NCBI GenBank assembly: GCA_934339005.1
Contig: CAKRHR010000078.1
Coordinates: 1 to 6,280 of the forward strand
Direction: 5' to 3'
DNA from: an uncultured Catenibacillus sp.
Lineage (GTDB): Bacteria; Bacillota; Clostridia; Lachnospirales; Lachnospiraceae
Length of the DNA stretch: 6,280 bases
The notes beneath the pieces are model-generated. The model did not search any database. It saw nothing but the letters and a program-made list of their open reading frames with translations, and was not told where the DNA came from. Shown here in pieces: positions 1-4,740 of the stretch; the first letter of the stretch is position 1; the number at the start of each line of letters is the position of its first letter. A program made the translations under genes and the position numbers.

Positions 1-1
1 T

Positions 2-85
2 TCTGCTGCCATTACACAGCGTTATATTGGAATAGAGCCACAGCGGATTGAAGAAGCCATTGAGGGACACGCACAGCTATTATAA
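2..85 (+). CDS. Tyrosine recombinase, C-terminal end only (cut by window edge)
   Basis: Only the last 27 codons are visible, ending at a TAA at 83-85; the rest lies left of the window. The peptide contains ITQRYIGI followed by an amphipathic helix (IEEAIEG) and a short tail. In tyrosine recombinases the nucleophilic tyrosine sits in a T-x-x-Y pattern a few residues after the conserved GH/HS motif, and many phage- and plasmid-type integrases end in RYIGI plus one helix, so the Tyr of RYIGI (8th visible residue) is read as the catalytic one. The other catalytic residues cannot be checked. It is a different protein from the complete integrase at 3110-4318, whose tail is TQQYYLAV. It may belong to a neighbouring mobile element or be an orphan recombinase. 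The family call rests on a short motif. Confidence 0.6.
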   Translation, partial: SAAITQRYIGIEPQRIEEAIEGHAQLL

Positions 86-112
86 AAGGGAAGCCGCACA
101 GACTTCCCTTTT
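84..112. terminator. Probably bidirectional intrinsic terminator between convergent genes
   Basis: The arms AAAAGGGAAG (84-93) and CTTCCCTTTT (103-112) are a perfect 10-bp inverted repeat with a 9-nt loop. The plus strand continues into a T-rich tail (CTTTGCTTTT). On the minus strand the stem's own A/T base supplies the U-run. It overlaps the recombinase stop codon and lies 30 nt beyond the stop of the minus-strand gene at 142-1329, so it probably ends both transcripts. Confidence 0.75.
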
Positions 113-141
113 CTTTGCTTTTATTTGATTTGCTCCCAGTA

Positions 142-1329
142 TTATTCATCTGGCAGACTATATAAAAACTGATAGTTTTCATCACACCGTACCAATAATA
201 CAGTATAAAGACTTCCCAGATCACCACCACTAGCAAAATAATAGCCCTCATAACCAGAATTATATATCGTATAGCTCGTTGTTTCTTGGTATTTGTTTAT
301 CATATTAAATTTATCACCTTCAATATTCCAAGAACCTGCAATTTCCTCATAATTAGGGTTCCATTCTTCTCTAGCTTTAAATCCGCTATTGCTAAGTACC
401 CCCATAAATCTGCGGTTTCCACTTTCGTCATATGTATAATACTCTCCCCTCTTTTGGAAAATAGAAAACATTAAATAAGTTCCTGGAAAAATATTTGTGA
501 CTTCTTCTTGTGTCAATGCTGGATATTCTGTACAGTGATTCTCTAAATAAGACAATACCAGATTACGATTAAAAGAATCATCTTTTTCTATGCACATTTG
601 TATAAGATTTTTTGTAGATTTACAATACTCTTCTACTTGTTGATTTACTTCTGCGCTTTTCTGTTCTTCTCTTTTTTGCGCCTGTCCCTCAATATCCTGT
701 GGCAGCTCATGTTCTCCATCTTCCATAAGTTCGTCAAAAGTATCTTTTATATTTCCTGCTTCCAAAGTAAAATTATATTTTGATGAACCGATTTTTATAA
801 CACATTTTATCTCATTTCCGTCTAACAACTGTTTTGCTATGGCTTCACCATAATTTTTATTATTGTCCTGTGCATAATCTTGAAGCCCTTCTTTTGTGTT
901 TAAATCATTGCCGATAAAGTCAACATACAAATCACCATTTGGGGCACTTCCCAATAATTCGTATTCTTCTACATTGTCACCAATTTTAGTCTTTAAAATT
1001 TTTTCCTCAGAGGATGTATAAGTTGCAACATGATCTCCATATTCAAACAATCGAAATGCAAGTGCGTAATTTCCTTTTCCTACAAGAGTCCCCTCATCAT
1101 CAGAAAGAATGTATGTCACAACTTTTAATTCTTCGTCCATTGTCGCCGTATTGCTAAACTTTCCATTTACCGTACACTGAATTACAGAATTTCCACTTTC
1201 ATCTCCAAAATCATCAACTGAATGCTCCAATACCCAAGTTATATCTGAATTATTATTTTCTGCCATAGCAGGTAAACTGCTGCCTAATATTATAGCAGAT
1301 GTTATTACTCCCAATATAATTTTTTTCAT
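142..1329 (-). CDS. Secreted protein of unknown function with FGD/FSNTAT-type N-terminal domain
   Basis: 395 residues. Residues 1-23 form a signal peptide (MKK, hydrophobic core, AMA then Glu-24), predicting export and signal-peptidase I cleavage; no lipobox is seen. Residues 30-200 look beta-rich and carry W-x(7)-DDFGDESGN, then GKFSNTAT, FRLFEYG and KYNFTL. I associate this pattern with an uncharacterised family of secreted or cell-envelope proteins, from memory. Residues 205-250 are charged and helical (QKREEQKSAEVNQQVEE), possibly a coiled coil. The last 110 residues are rich in Tyr, Gly and Trp and beta-like (GSWNIEGDKF, GYEGYYFASGG), suggesting a small barrel or lipocalin-like fold. The start fits the signal peptide and a GGGGTGA site 6 nt upstream. 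A promoter lies at 1434-1462 and a terminator at 84-112, so it is monocistronic apart from the short leader ORF. No enzymatic motif is visible and the function is unknown. Confidence 0.85.
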   Translation of the reverse strand: MKKIILGVITSAIILGSSLPAMAENNNSDITWVLEHSVDDFGDESGNSVIQCTVNGKFSNTATMDEELKVVTYILSDDEGTLVGKGNYALAFRLFEYGDHVATYTSSEEKILKTKIGDNVEEYELLGSAPNGDLYVDFIGNDLNTKEGLQDYAQDNNKNYGEAIAKQLLDGNEIKCVIKIGSSKYNFTLEAGNIKDTFDELMEDGEHELPQDIEGQAQKREEQKSAEVNQQVEEYCKSTKNLIQMCIEKDDSFNRNLVLSYLENHCTEYPALTQEEVTNIFPGTYLMFSIFQKRGEYYTYDESGNRRFMGVLSNSGFKAREEWNPNYEEIAGSWNIEGDKFNMINKYQETTSYTIYNSGYEGYYFASGGDLGSLYTVLLVRCDENYQFLYSLPDE

Positions 1330-1365
1330 AAACGCTCACCCCATTTTCTTTCAATAAACCGTCGT

Positions 1366-1404
1366 TCAAATTGCTAACACTACTGCTAATACTTTTTTCT
1401 TCAT
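1366..1404 (-). CDS. 12-codon leader ORF resembling a truncated signal peptide
   Basis: ATG at 1404-1402 opens MKKKVLAVVLAI and stops at TGA (1368-1366). A perfect AGGAGG (1413-1418) lies 8 nt upstream, a better ribosome site than that of the secreted-protein gene starting 36 nt further on. The peptide is exactly the n-region and half the h-region of a Gram-positive signal peptide or lipoprotein leader. It shares the promoter at 1434-1462 with the downstream gene. It could be the stump of a deleted exported-protein gene, a translated leader that couples to or tunes the next start, or chance. Translation is likely given the ribosome site; function is not shown. Confidence 0.4.
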   Translation of the reverse strand: MKKKVLAVVLAI

Positions 1405-1433
1405 ACTGATTTCCTCCTAAACCGTTTTCTTTT

Positions 1434-1462
1434 ATGATACCATAGCGATTTCCTATTTGCAA
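1434..1462 (-). promoter_or_regulatory. Sigma-A-type promoter of the leader ORF and secreted-protein gene
   Basis: On the minus strand, TTGCAA (1462-1457) and TATCAT (1439-1434) are separated by exactly 17 nt. Transcription would begin near 1427, just ahead of the AGGAGG of the 12-codon leader ORF. Each hexamer differs from consensus at two (-35) or one (-10) positions, and the placement fits the genes well. Confidence 0.6.
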
Positions 1463-1463
1463 T

Positions 1464-1545
1464 CTAATCGTATTACAGTTAGATATTTATTCGTAATATA
1501 TTAACCATTCATTTTAAACTCTATAATCAATTACAGATTAAGGAG
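1464..1545 (+). promoter_or_regulatory. Divergent intergenic region: promoter of the RHH gene and short palindromes
   Basis: A consensus TATAAT lies at 1522-1527 without a good -35 partner, followed by AAGGAG (1540-1545), 9 nt before the RHH start. Several TAAT/ATTA-type symmetric sites crowd the interval: TAATcgtATTA at 1465-1475, the perfect palindrome TAATATATTA at 1494-1503, and TAATC-7nt-GATTA at 1524-1540, which overlaps the -10 and the ribosome site. RHH proteins commonly repress their own promoter through such short symmetric repeats, so these are candidate operators; in AT-rich DNA some will be chance. Confidence 0.4.
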
Positions 1546-1554
1546 TGATACAGA

Positions 1555-1737
1555 ATGAATAATGAACCTTTAGTAATAAAAAAACGTGGTGAAGATGGCA
1601 GCAGAGTTATTACCGTCAGATTAAAAGAGGATATTTTAGCGTCCTTAGATCAGCTTGCCGCAGACAGCAATTATTCACGAAATGAATTGATAAACATTAT
1701 CTTGCGGCATGGGATAGAAAACATAAAGATTGAATGA
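1555..1737 (+). CDS. Small ribbon-helix-helix (CopG/Arc-type) DNA-binding protein
   Basis: 60 residues, the usual size for a single-domain RHH regulator. A charged N-terminus (KKRGEDGS) leads into the beta strand RVITVRL (about 17-23), helix A EDILASLDQLAADS (25-38), the N-cap turn NYSRNEL, and helix B NELINIILRHGIENI (43-57). In this family the strands of a dimer pair and enter the major groove, and the S-R-N-E-L start of helix B is typical. Such proteins are frequent in clostridial conjugative and integrative elements and act as autorepressors or plasmid/ICE control proteins. AAGGAG is well placed 9 nt before the ATG. The gene has its own promoter and terminator, so it is a single-gene unit divergent from the secreted-protein gene. 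It encodes no toxin partner in the adjacent DNA, so an antitoxin role is not supported. Confidence 0.88.
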   Translation: MNNEPLVIKKRGEDGSRVITVRLKEDILASLDQLAADSNYSRNELINIILRHGIENIKIE

Positions 1738-1760
1738 GAGCGGAAATCCGCTCTTTTTTC
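1736..1760 (+). terminator. Intrinsic terminator of the RHH gene
   Basis: GAGAGCGG (1736-1743), loop AAAT or smaller, and CCGCTCT (1748-1754) form a GC-rich stem that runs directly into six T's (1754-1759). The stem begins inside the stop codon of the RHH gene. Confidence 0.9.
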
Positions 1761-1777
1761 TTTGCTATTGGAACATC

Positions 1778-1854
1778 TATATTTTTTCCTTAAAACTTTA
1801 ACGAAGAGAAATAGAAATATTATTTCTCCGCTAAACGTTTAAGGAAAAAATATA
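1778..1854. repeat. Foldback element: 17-bp perfect inverted repeat with paired interior
   Basis: The outer arms 1778-1794 and 1838-1854 are a perfect 17-bp inverted repeat (TATATTTTTTCCTTAAA). Pairing resumes inward through TTTAACG/CGCTAAA with mismatches and a two-base bulge. It ends in a perfect 8-bp stem, GAGAAATA (1806-1813) and TATTTCTC (1821-1828), closed by a 7-nt loop. Almost all of the 77 bp can therefore fold on itself. It lies between the RHH terminator and the WYL promoter. It could be a small MITE-like insertion, an operator for the WYL or RHH protein, or a structured DNA site of the mobile element such as an origin or processing site. It is not a normal terminator because the stem is AT-rich and another terminator sits just upstream. 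Confidence 0.75.
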
Positions 1855-1858
1855 AATC

Positions 1859-1888
1859 TTGTATTCTGCGCTCCTGGAATGATAGAAT
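1859..1888 (+). promoter_or_regulatory. Putative promoter of the WYL regulator gene
   Basis: TTGTAT (1859-1864) and TAGAAT (1883-1888) are 18 nt apart, immediately right of the foldback repeat. Initiation would fall near 1895, almost on the first ATG (1898), which favours use of the ATG at 1916 behind a GGGG (1903-1906) or leaderless translation. The alternative TATAAA at 1851-1856 has no credible -35. Confidence 0.4.
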
Positions 1889-1897
1889 AAAAGAAAA

Positions 1898-3013
1898 ATG
1901 TTCGGGGTTATGATTATGGCAAAAGAATTAGAAGGCTCTGGAAGGGGCAAAAAGCACAATCAAAAGATGAAGCCATTTCTTGTGTATCAGTATCTTATGA
2001 AGCACTCTGATGAGGAACATCCTGTTTCCGCTCCCAATATTGTTGCGTATCTACAGGAGATTTGCGGAATTTATGCAGAAAGGCGCTCCATTTATACCGA
2101 TATAGAAGAAATTAATAAGGCATTATTAATGATTGAAAACGGCATTGATATTACAGAATCCGAAGAAATGATTGCCGCAGATACTTATGATGAAGATAAA
2201 ATGATTATTTACGATTCCCATAAAAAGGGGTTCTACGTCCAACGCCGCAACTATGATTTATACGATATGCGCCTTTTGGCAGAATGTATTTACTCTGCAA
2301 AGTTTCTTGAAGTCAATCAGGCAAAGCGCCTTGCAGATATTGTATGTGAATTTGTCAGTGAAGCACAGGCAGAACAAATTACACATGATTCTTTTCTGAC
2401 TGACCGTGTGAAAACTCACAATAAAGATGTAATTAACAACATTGCAGTTATAAATGAAGCAATGCACAAAAGTTCTAATAAAAAAATATCTTTTAAATAT
2501 TTGAAGTATTCCATAAGTGATCTATCACAGCAAGTAGAGCGCAGACACGGCGCAAAATACACAGTAAGCCCCTTTGCACTGCTTATCAATGACGGCAACT
2601 ATTATCTTCTGGCTTTTGATGATTATGCACAAGATTTACGTACTTATCGAGTAGACAGAATGAAAAACGTTTCCATGCTTAACCAACCAAGAGAAGGTCA
2701 CAAGGTATTCGCTAAAGTCAATATGAAATCCTATACCCAAAGAGTATTTTCCATGTTTGGGGGCAAACCGGAAAAACTTACTATCCGTTTTATCAATCCA
2801 CTTTTGGACGCAGCTGTTGAACGATTCGGGACTAAAGGAGTTCAATACTCAAAAGTTGATAGCACACATTTTACAGTAACTACACAGGTGGAAATCAGCG
2901 ATCAATTTTATGGTTGGATTTGCGGTTTTGGAAACAAAGCAAAGATTCTTTTACCAGAAAGTGCGGTTTCAGGATTTTCACAATACCTTGATAAAATTAG
3001 AAATTTGTACTAA
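1898..3013 (+). CDS. WYL-domain transcriptional regulator
   Basis: 371 residues from the first ATG; starts at 1910 or 1916 (MAKELEGSG) are equally plausible because no good Shine-Dalgarno precedes 1898. Residues about 22-80 form an N-terminal winged helix (KPFLVYQYLMKHSDEE, then a recognition-helix region with ERRSIYTDIEEI). Residues about 190-260 are the WYL domain, with ISFKYLKY, YTVSPFALLINDGNYYLLAF and LRTYRVDRMKNV. Residues 290-370 match the C-terminal WCX extension (KLTIRF...AVERFG...FYGWICGFG). WYL regulators bind ligands or nucleic acid through the Sm-like WYL fold and often control mobile elements, defence or DNA-damage genes. Here the gene sits between an RHH regulator and an integrase, so control of excision or transfer is a reasonable inference. 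It is transcribed toward the integrase and ends in a strong terminator. Confidence 0.9.
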   Translation: MFGVMIMAKELEGSGRGKKHNQKMKPFLVYQYLMKHSDEEHPVSAPNIVAYLQEICGIYAERRSIYTDIEEINKALLMIENGIDITESEEMIAADTYDEDKMIIYDSHKKGFYVQRRNYDLYDMRLLAECIYSAKFLEVNQAKRLADIVCEFVSEAQAEQITHDSFLTDRVKTHNKDVINNIAVINEAMHKSSNKKISFKYLKYSISDLSQQVERRHGAKYTVSPFALLINDGNYYLLAFDDYAQDLRTYRVDRMKNVSMLNQPREGHKVFAKVNMKSYTQRVFSMFGGKPEKLTIRFINPLLDAAVERFGTKGVQYSKVDSTHFTVTTQVEISDQFYGWICGFGNKAKILLPESAVSGFSQYLDKIRNLY

Positions 3014-3016
3014 ATA

Positions 3017-3052
3017 CGGCAGCAGGGATAATAACACCTGCTGCCGCTTTTT
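3017..3052 (+). terminator. Intrinsic terminator of the WYL gene
   Basis: CGGCAGCAGG (3017-3026) and CCTGCTGCCG (3037-3046) are a perfect 10-bp GC-rich stem with a 10-nt loop, followed by CTTTTT (3047-3052). It lies 3 nt past the WYL stop. In the minus direction the tail (TATTTAGT) is poorer, so it may only partly stop integrase transcripts. Confidence 0.9.
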
Positions 3053-3109
3053 GTTCCGAAAAACGCCTTTTCATACGTTCCTGTCCGTAATTTCACTTTT
3101 TCCGCTGCC

Positions 3110-4318
3110 TTATAACTGATTTATATTATTTCTCAAAATATCTATTCCATCTTTAGAAACTGCCAAATAATATTGTTGTGTAACGTGTATATTTCCATGT
3201 CCCATCTGATTACACAGTAAATGTTGGGGTGTATTCATTTCTGCCATTCTAGTACCGTAAGTATGCCGCAAATAATGATATTTAAAATCAATATTTAACT
3301 TGCTCTTTATCTCCCTTGTAGGATATTTAAAAGAATTTACCGTCTGTATTCTACCATCTGAAAGGCTGTTCACCAGTTCTGTTGAAGAAATCAGAGTTCC
3401 ATCTATATCCTGCACAAACCGCTGATTCTGCTGTTGGAGTTCTTTGTATTCTATTGCGTCAGATTTCCACTTTGCAGCCTTTATAGATAAATGCTCTTTT
3501 AAAATATCATTCAGGTATAATGTTCTTATGGCATTTCTGGTTTTCGGTGCTACTAATTTTATGATTTTATCTTGATATTGCATTTGTCTGTCAATTCGTA
3601 TTGTGCCATTTTCCAAATCAACATTTTCCCATTTCAATCCAAAACATTCATTTATGCGTAAGCCACAATAACGACCAAGTAAATAGGCAGTTTCCGCATT
3701 TGTGCCCTTGAAATATTCATCCAACAGCAGAAGTTCCCCTCTATCAAAATAAATAATATCGGTATTATCTTCTGCCTTCAATTTTGGCATTGAAATTTTA
3801 GTATTTTTATTCATACACAATTTGTTATACGTATCTACTTCAAGATAATTTCTCGAATATGCCTGTCCTAAAATCAAGTAAAACATTTTCAAAAAACTTT
3901 CTACGTATTTATAAGAATAATGATCTATATAATAAAGTTCTGCCAGATAATCATTGATTTCTGCTACAGAAATATCATTTACATATTTATTTCCAAATCT
4001 TTCGCAAAGATGATTCTCCCATAAGCTGTCCTGTTTTCTTATGGTCTGATATGCTTTTTCTGTTCTACCCTTTTCGCAATATTCCTTATAAACATCTTTA
4101 AATGTTCTTCTGGTGATTTTTATATTCTGTTTTGCTTCAATGTATGCCGCTGCAATAGCCGCTTCTCTCGCCTTTACTGCTGCGCTTTTAGAACCTAATG
4201 TTTTTCCATTTGCGTCTGTACTTTTTAAGCGTGAAACTCTTTTTCCGTCAATTAACAATGAGAAACGAAATCCCCATAATCCATTTCCTTTTTTAAATAC
4301 TCCACTTCCTGTTGCCAT
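3110..4318 (-). CDS. Tyrosine-family site-specific integrase
   Basis: 402 residues, a full-length integrase. Residues 1-60 look like an arm-type DNA-binding domain (KKGNGLWGFRFSLLIDGKRV, then an Ala-rich helix), about 70-165 the SAM-like core-binding domain, and about 185-400 the catalytic domain. All catalytic residues are present: Arg-221 in GLRINE, Lys-259 in APKTR, His-348 and Arg-351 in HYLRH, His-374 in MGHGN, and the nucleophile Tyr-383 in TQQYY. It should cut and rejoin DNA at the element's attachment sites during integration and excision. The ATG at 4318 gives a complete arm domain but has only a weak ribosome site (AGGATGG, rather distant). Phased repeats at 4375-4436 and a rubrerythrin remnant lie directly upstream, consistent with an attachment junction. 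No excisionase ORF is evident next to it; the RHH or WYL gene may supply control. The arm-domain N-terminus makes a Xer housekeeping role unlikely. Confidence 0.95.
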   Translation of the reverse strand: MATGSGVFKKGNGLWGFRFSLLIDGKRVSRLKSTDANGKTLGSKSAAVKAREAAIAAAYIEAKQNIKITRRTFKDVYKEYCEKGRTEKAYQTIRKQDSLWENHLCERFGNKYVNDISVAEINDYLAELYYIDHYSYKYVESFLKMFYLILGQAYSRNYLEVDTYNKLCMNKNTKISMPKLKAEDNTDIIYFDRGELLLLDEYFKGTNAETAYLLGRYCGLRINECFGLKWENVDLENGTIRIDRQMQYQDKIIKLVAPKTRNAIRTLYLNDILKEHLSIKAAKWKSDAIEYKELQQQNQRFVQDIDGTLISSTELVNSLSDGRIQTVNSFKYPTREIKSKLNIDFKYHYLRHTYGTRMAEMNTPQHLLCNQMGHGNIHVTQQYYLAVSKDGIDILRNNINQL

Positions 4319-4374
4319 AATGTTTCTACCATCCTATGTAAAGATAGCTATACAATTTTTTACTATGGAAAGGC

Positions 4375-4436
4375 GTATAAAAATGGTATAAAGATAAATA
4401 AGTCATGTTAAAAGACATACCACAATGGTATAAAAG
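4375..4436 (+). repeat. Phased GTATAAA repeats beside the integrase: candidate arm-type sites
   Basis: GTATAAA occurs at 4375-4381, 4386-4392 and 4428-4434. The last two are part of a longer direct repeat, AATGGTATAAA (4382-4392 and 4424-4434), spaced 42 bp apart; the first spacing is 11 bp. These distances are about one and four helical turns, so the copies would face the same side of DNA. An inverted half-copy makes ATACCA-CAA-TGGTAT (4417-4431). Integrases with an arm-binding domain use such repeats near the attachment core, and excisionases or regulators use similar ones; the assignment here is inference from position and spacing. They may also overlap the integrase promoter. Confidence 0.5.
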
Positions 4437-4453
4437 ATGTTGATAGATGTACC

Positions 4454-4589
4454 GCTAACCTTGACGCAATCCATGACTTTTCGGAATCACGAGCCGAAGG
4501 CGAAGTGATTCACAGTTCATGAAATGGCAAGAGATGAAGCAAGACACGGAAAAGCATTCGCTGGTCTGCTTAAGAGATACTTCGGCTAA
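4454..4589 (+). pseudogene. 3' remnant of a rubrerythrin gene
   Basis: Two pieces read as one rubrerythrin C-terminus. Positions 4454-4477 give ANLDAIHD, and 4512-4589 give TVHEMARDEARHGKAF followed by AGLLKRYFG and TAA. Clostridial rubrerythrins (non-haem di-iron peroxidases of oxidative-stress defence) carry a contiguous IHD-TVHEMA-DEARHGKAF stretch near the end, where E and ExxH residues contribute to the di-iron site. Here the two pieces are separated by a 34-bp palindromic insert (4478-4511) that also shifts frame. The whole N-terminal ferritin-like part is missing; left of 4454 the sequence becomes integrase-associated repeats. A good terminator (4604-4636) still follows. The remnant cannot make a functional enzyme. 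It is best explained as the chromosomal side of an element junction, with the 5' part on the element's far side or deleted. Confidence 0.8.
4478..4511. repeat. 34-bp palindromic insert within the rubrerythrin remnant
   Basis: GAATCAC (4484-4490) and GTGATTC (4505-4511) are a perfect 7-bp inverted repeat. Inside, GCC-GAA-GGC makes a second small stem, flanked by GA and GAA that could form sheared G-A pairs. Removing these 34 bp rejoins the rubrerythrin frame exactly (GAC then ACA), so it behaves as an insertion. A single C (4477 or 4511) makes the edges ambiguous by one base and no longer target duplication is seen. It resembles the short dispersed palindromes found between genes in clostridial genomes, but no second copy is present in this window. 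Confidence 0.65.
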
Positions 4590-4603
4590 TATTTAGCACT
4601 TCC

Positions 4604-4636
4604 AGGAGGGTGGGACGAAAGTCCTGCCCTCTTTTT
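4604..4636 (+). terminator. Intrinsic terminator of the (former) rubrerythrin gene
   Basis: The stem GAGGGTGGGAC (4606-4616) and GTCCTGCCCTC (4621-4631) pairs over 11 bp with two G-U pairs, capped by a GAAA tetraloop and followed by TTTTT (4632-4636). It sits 14 nt after the rubrerythrin stop and has outlived the gene. Confidence 0.88.
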
Positions 4637-4740
4637 GTGTGGAAAAAATATGGAAACTCGCGTCTACCACCCACTTCAAAAATAACAACTGTGGAATTTG
4701 AAAAAGTGGAAATTATTTGCGGTGCGTCTGCGCCTTATTT

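Larger units (their letters stand above)
1555..4453. mobile_element. Regulator-integrase end module of an integrative element (right border near 4450; left extent unknown)
   Basis: An RHH regulator, a WYL regulator and a complete tyrosine integrase lie together, with phased repeats between the integrase start and a truncated host-type rubrerythrin gene. This is the usual arrangement at one end of an ICE, phage remnant or other integrative element: integrase and repeats next to the attachment junction, control genes behind. The right border is placed where rubrerythrin homology begins (about 4450). The left border is not visible; the secreted-protein gene (142-1329) and the recombinase tail (2-85) may be cargo of the same element or belong to another. 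No conjugation, replication or structural genes are in the window. Confidence 0.5.

Noticed and set aside
12..251. Minus-strand open frame of 79 codons with a hydrophobic end
   Set aside because: It is out of frame over the end of the secreted-protein gene, runs through the bidirectional terminator and is antisense to the recombinase tail.
1253..1462. Minus-strand open frame of 69 codons across the leader region
   Set aside because: It starts upstream of the predicted -10, lacks a ribosome site and overlaps the real start of the secreted-protein gene in another frame; the 12-codon ORF in the same interval has the ribosome site.
1555..1737. RHH protein as antitoxin of a toxin-antitoxin pair
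   Set aside because: The gene is followed at once by its own terminator and no toxin-like ORF adjoins it.
3053..3109. Separate terminator for the integrase gene
   Set aside because: Only weak short symmetries (for example AAAAG-GCG-TTTTT) are present; no convincing GC-rich stem with a minus-strand U-run was found.
4113..4391. Plus-strand open frame of 92 codons opposite the integrase N-terminus
   Set aside because: It is antisense to a clearly conserved integrase coding region and has no Shine-Dalgarno; composition reflects the opposite strand.
4637..4740. Possible riboswitch or repeat (two GTGGAAA...GCGTCT-like stretches and a small GGTGC/GCGCC hairpin)
   Set aside because: The two stretches align only loosely, no known riboswitch core could be matched, and no gene lies downstream on the plus strand.
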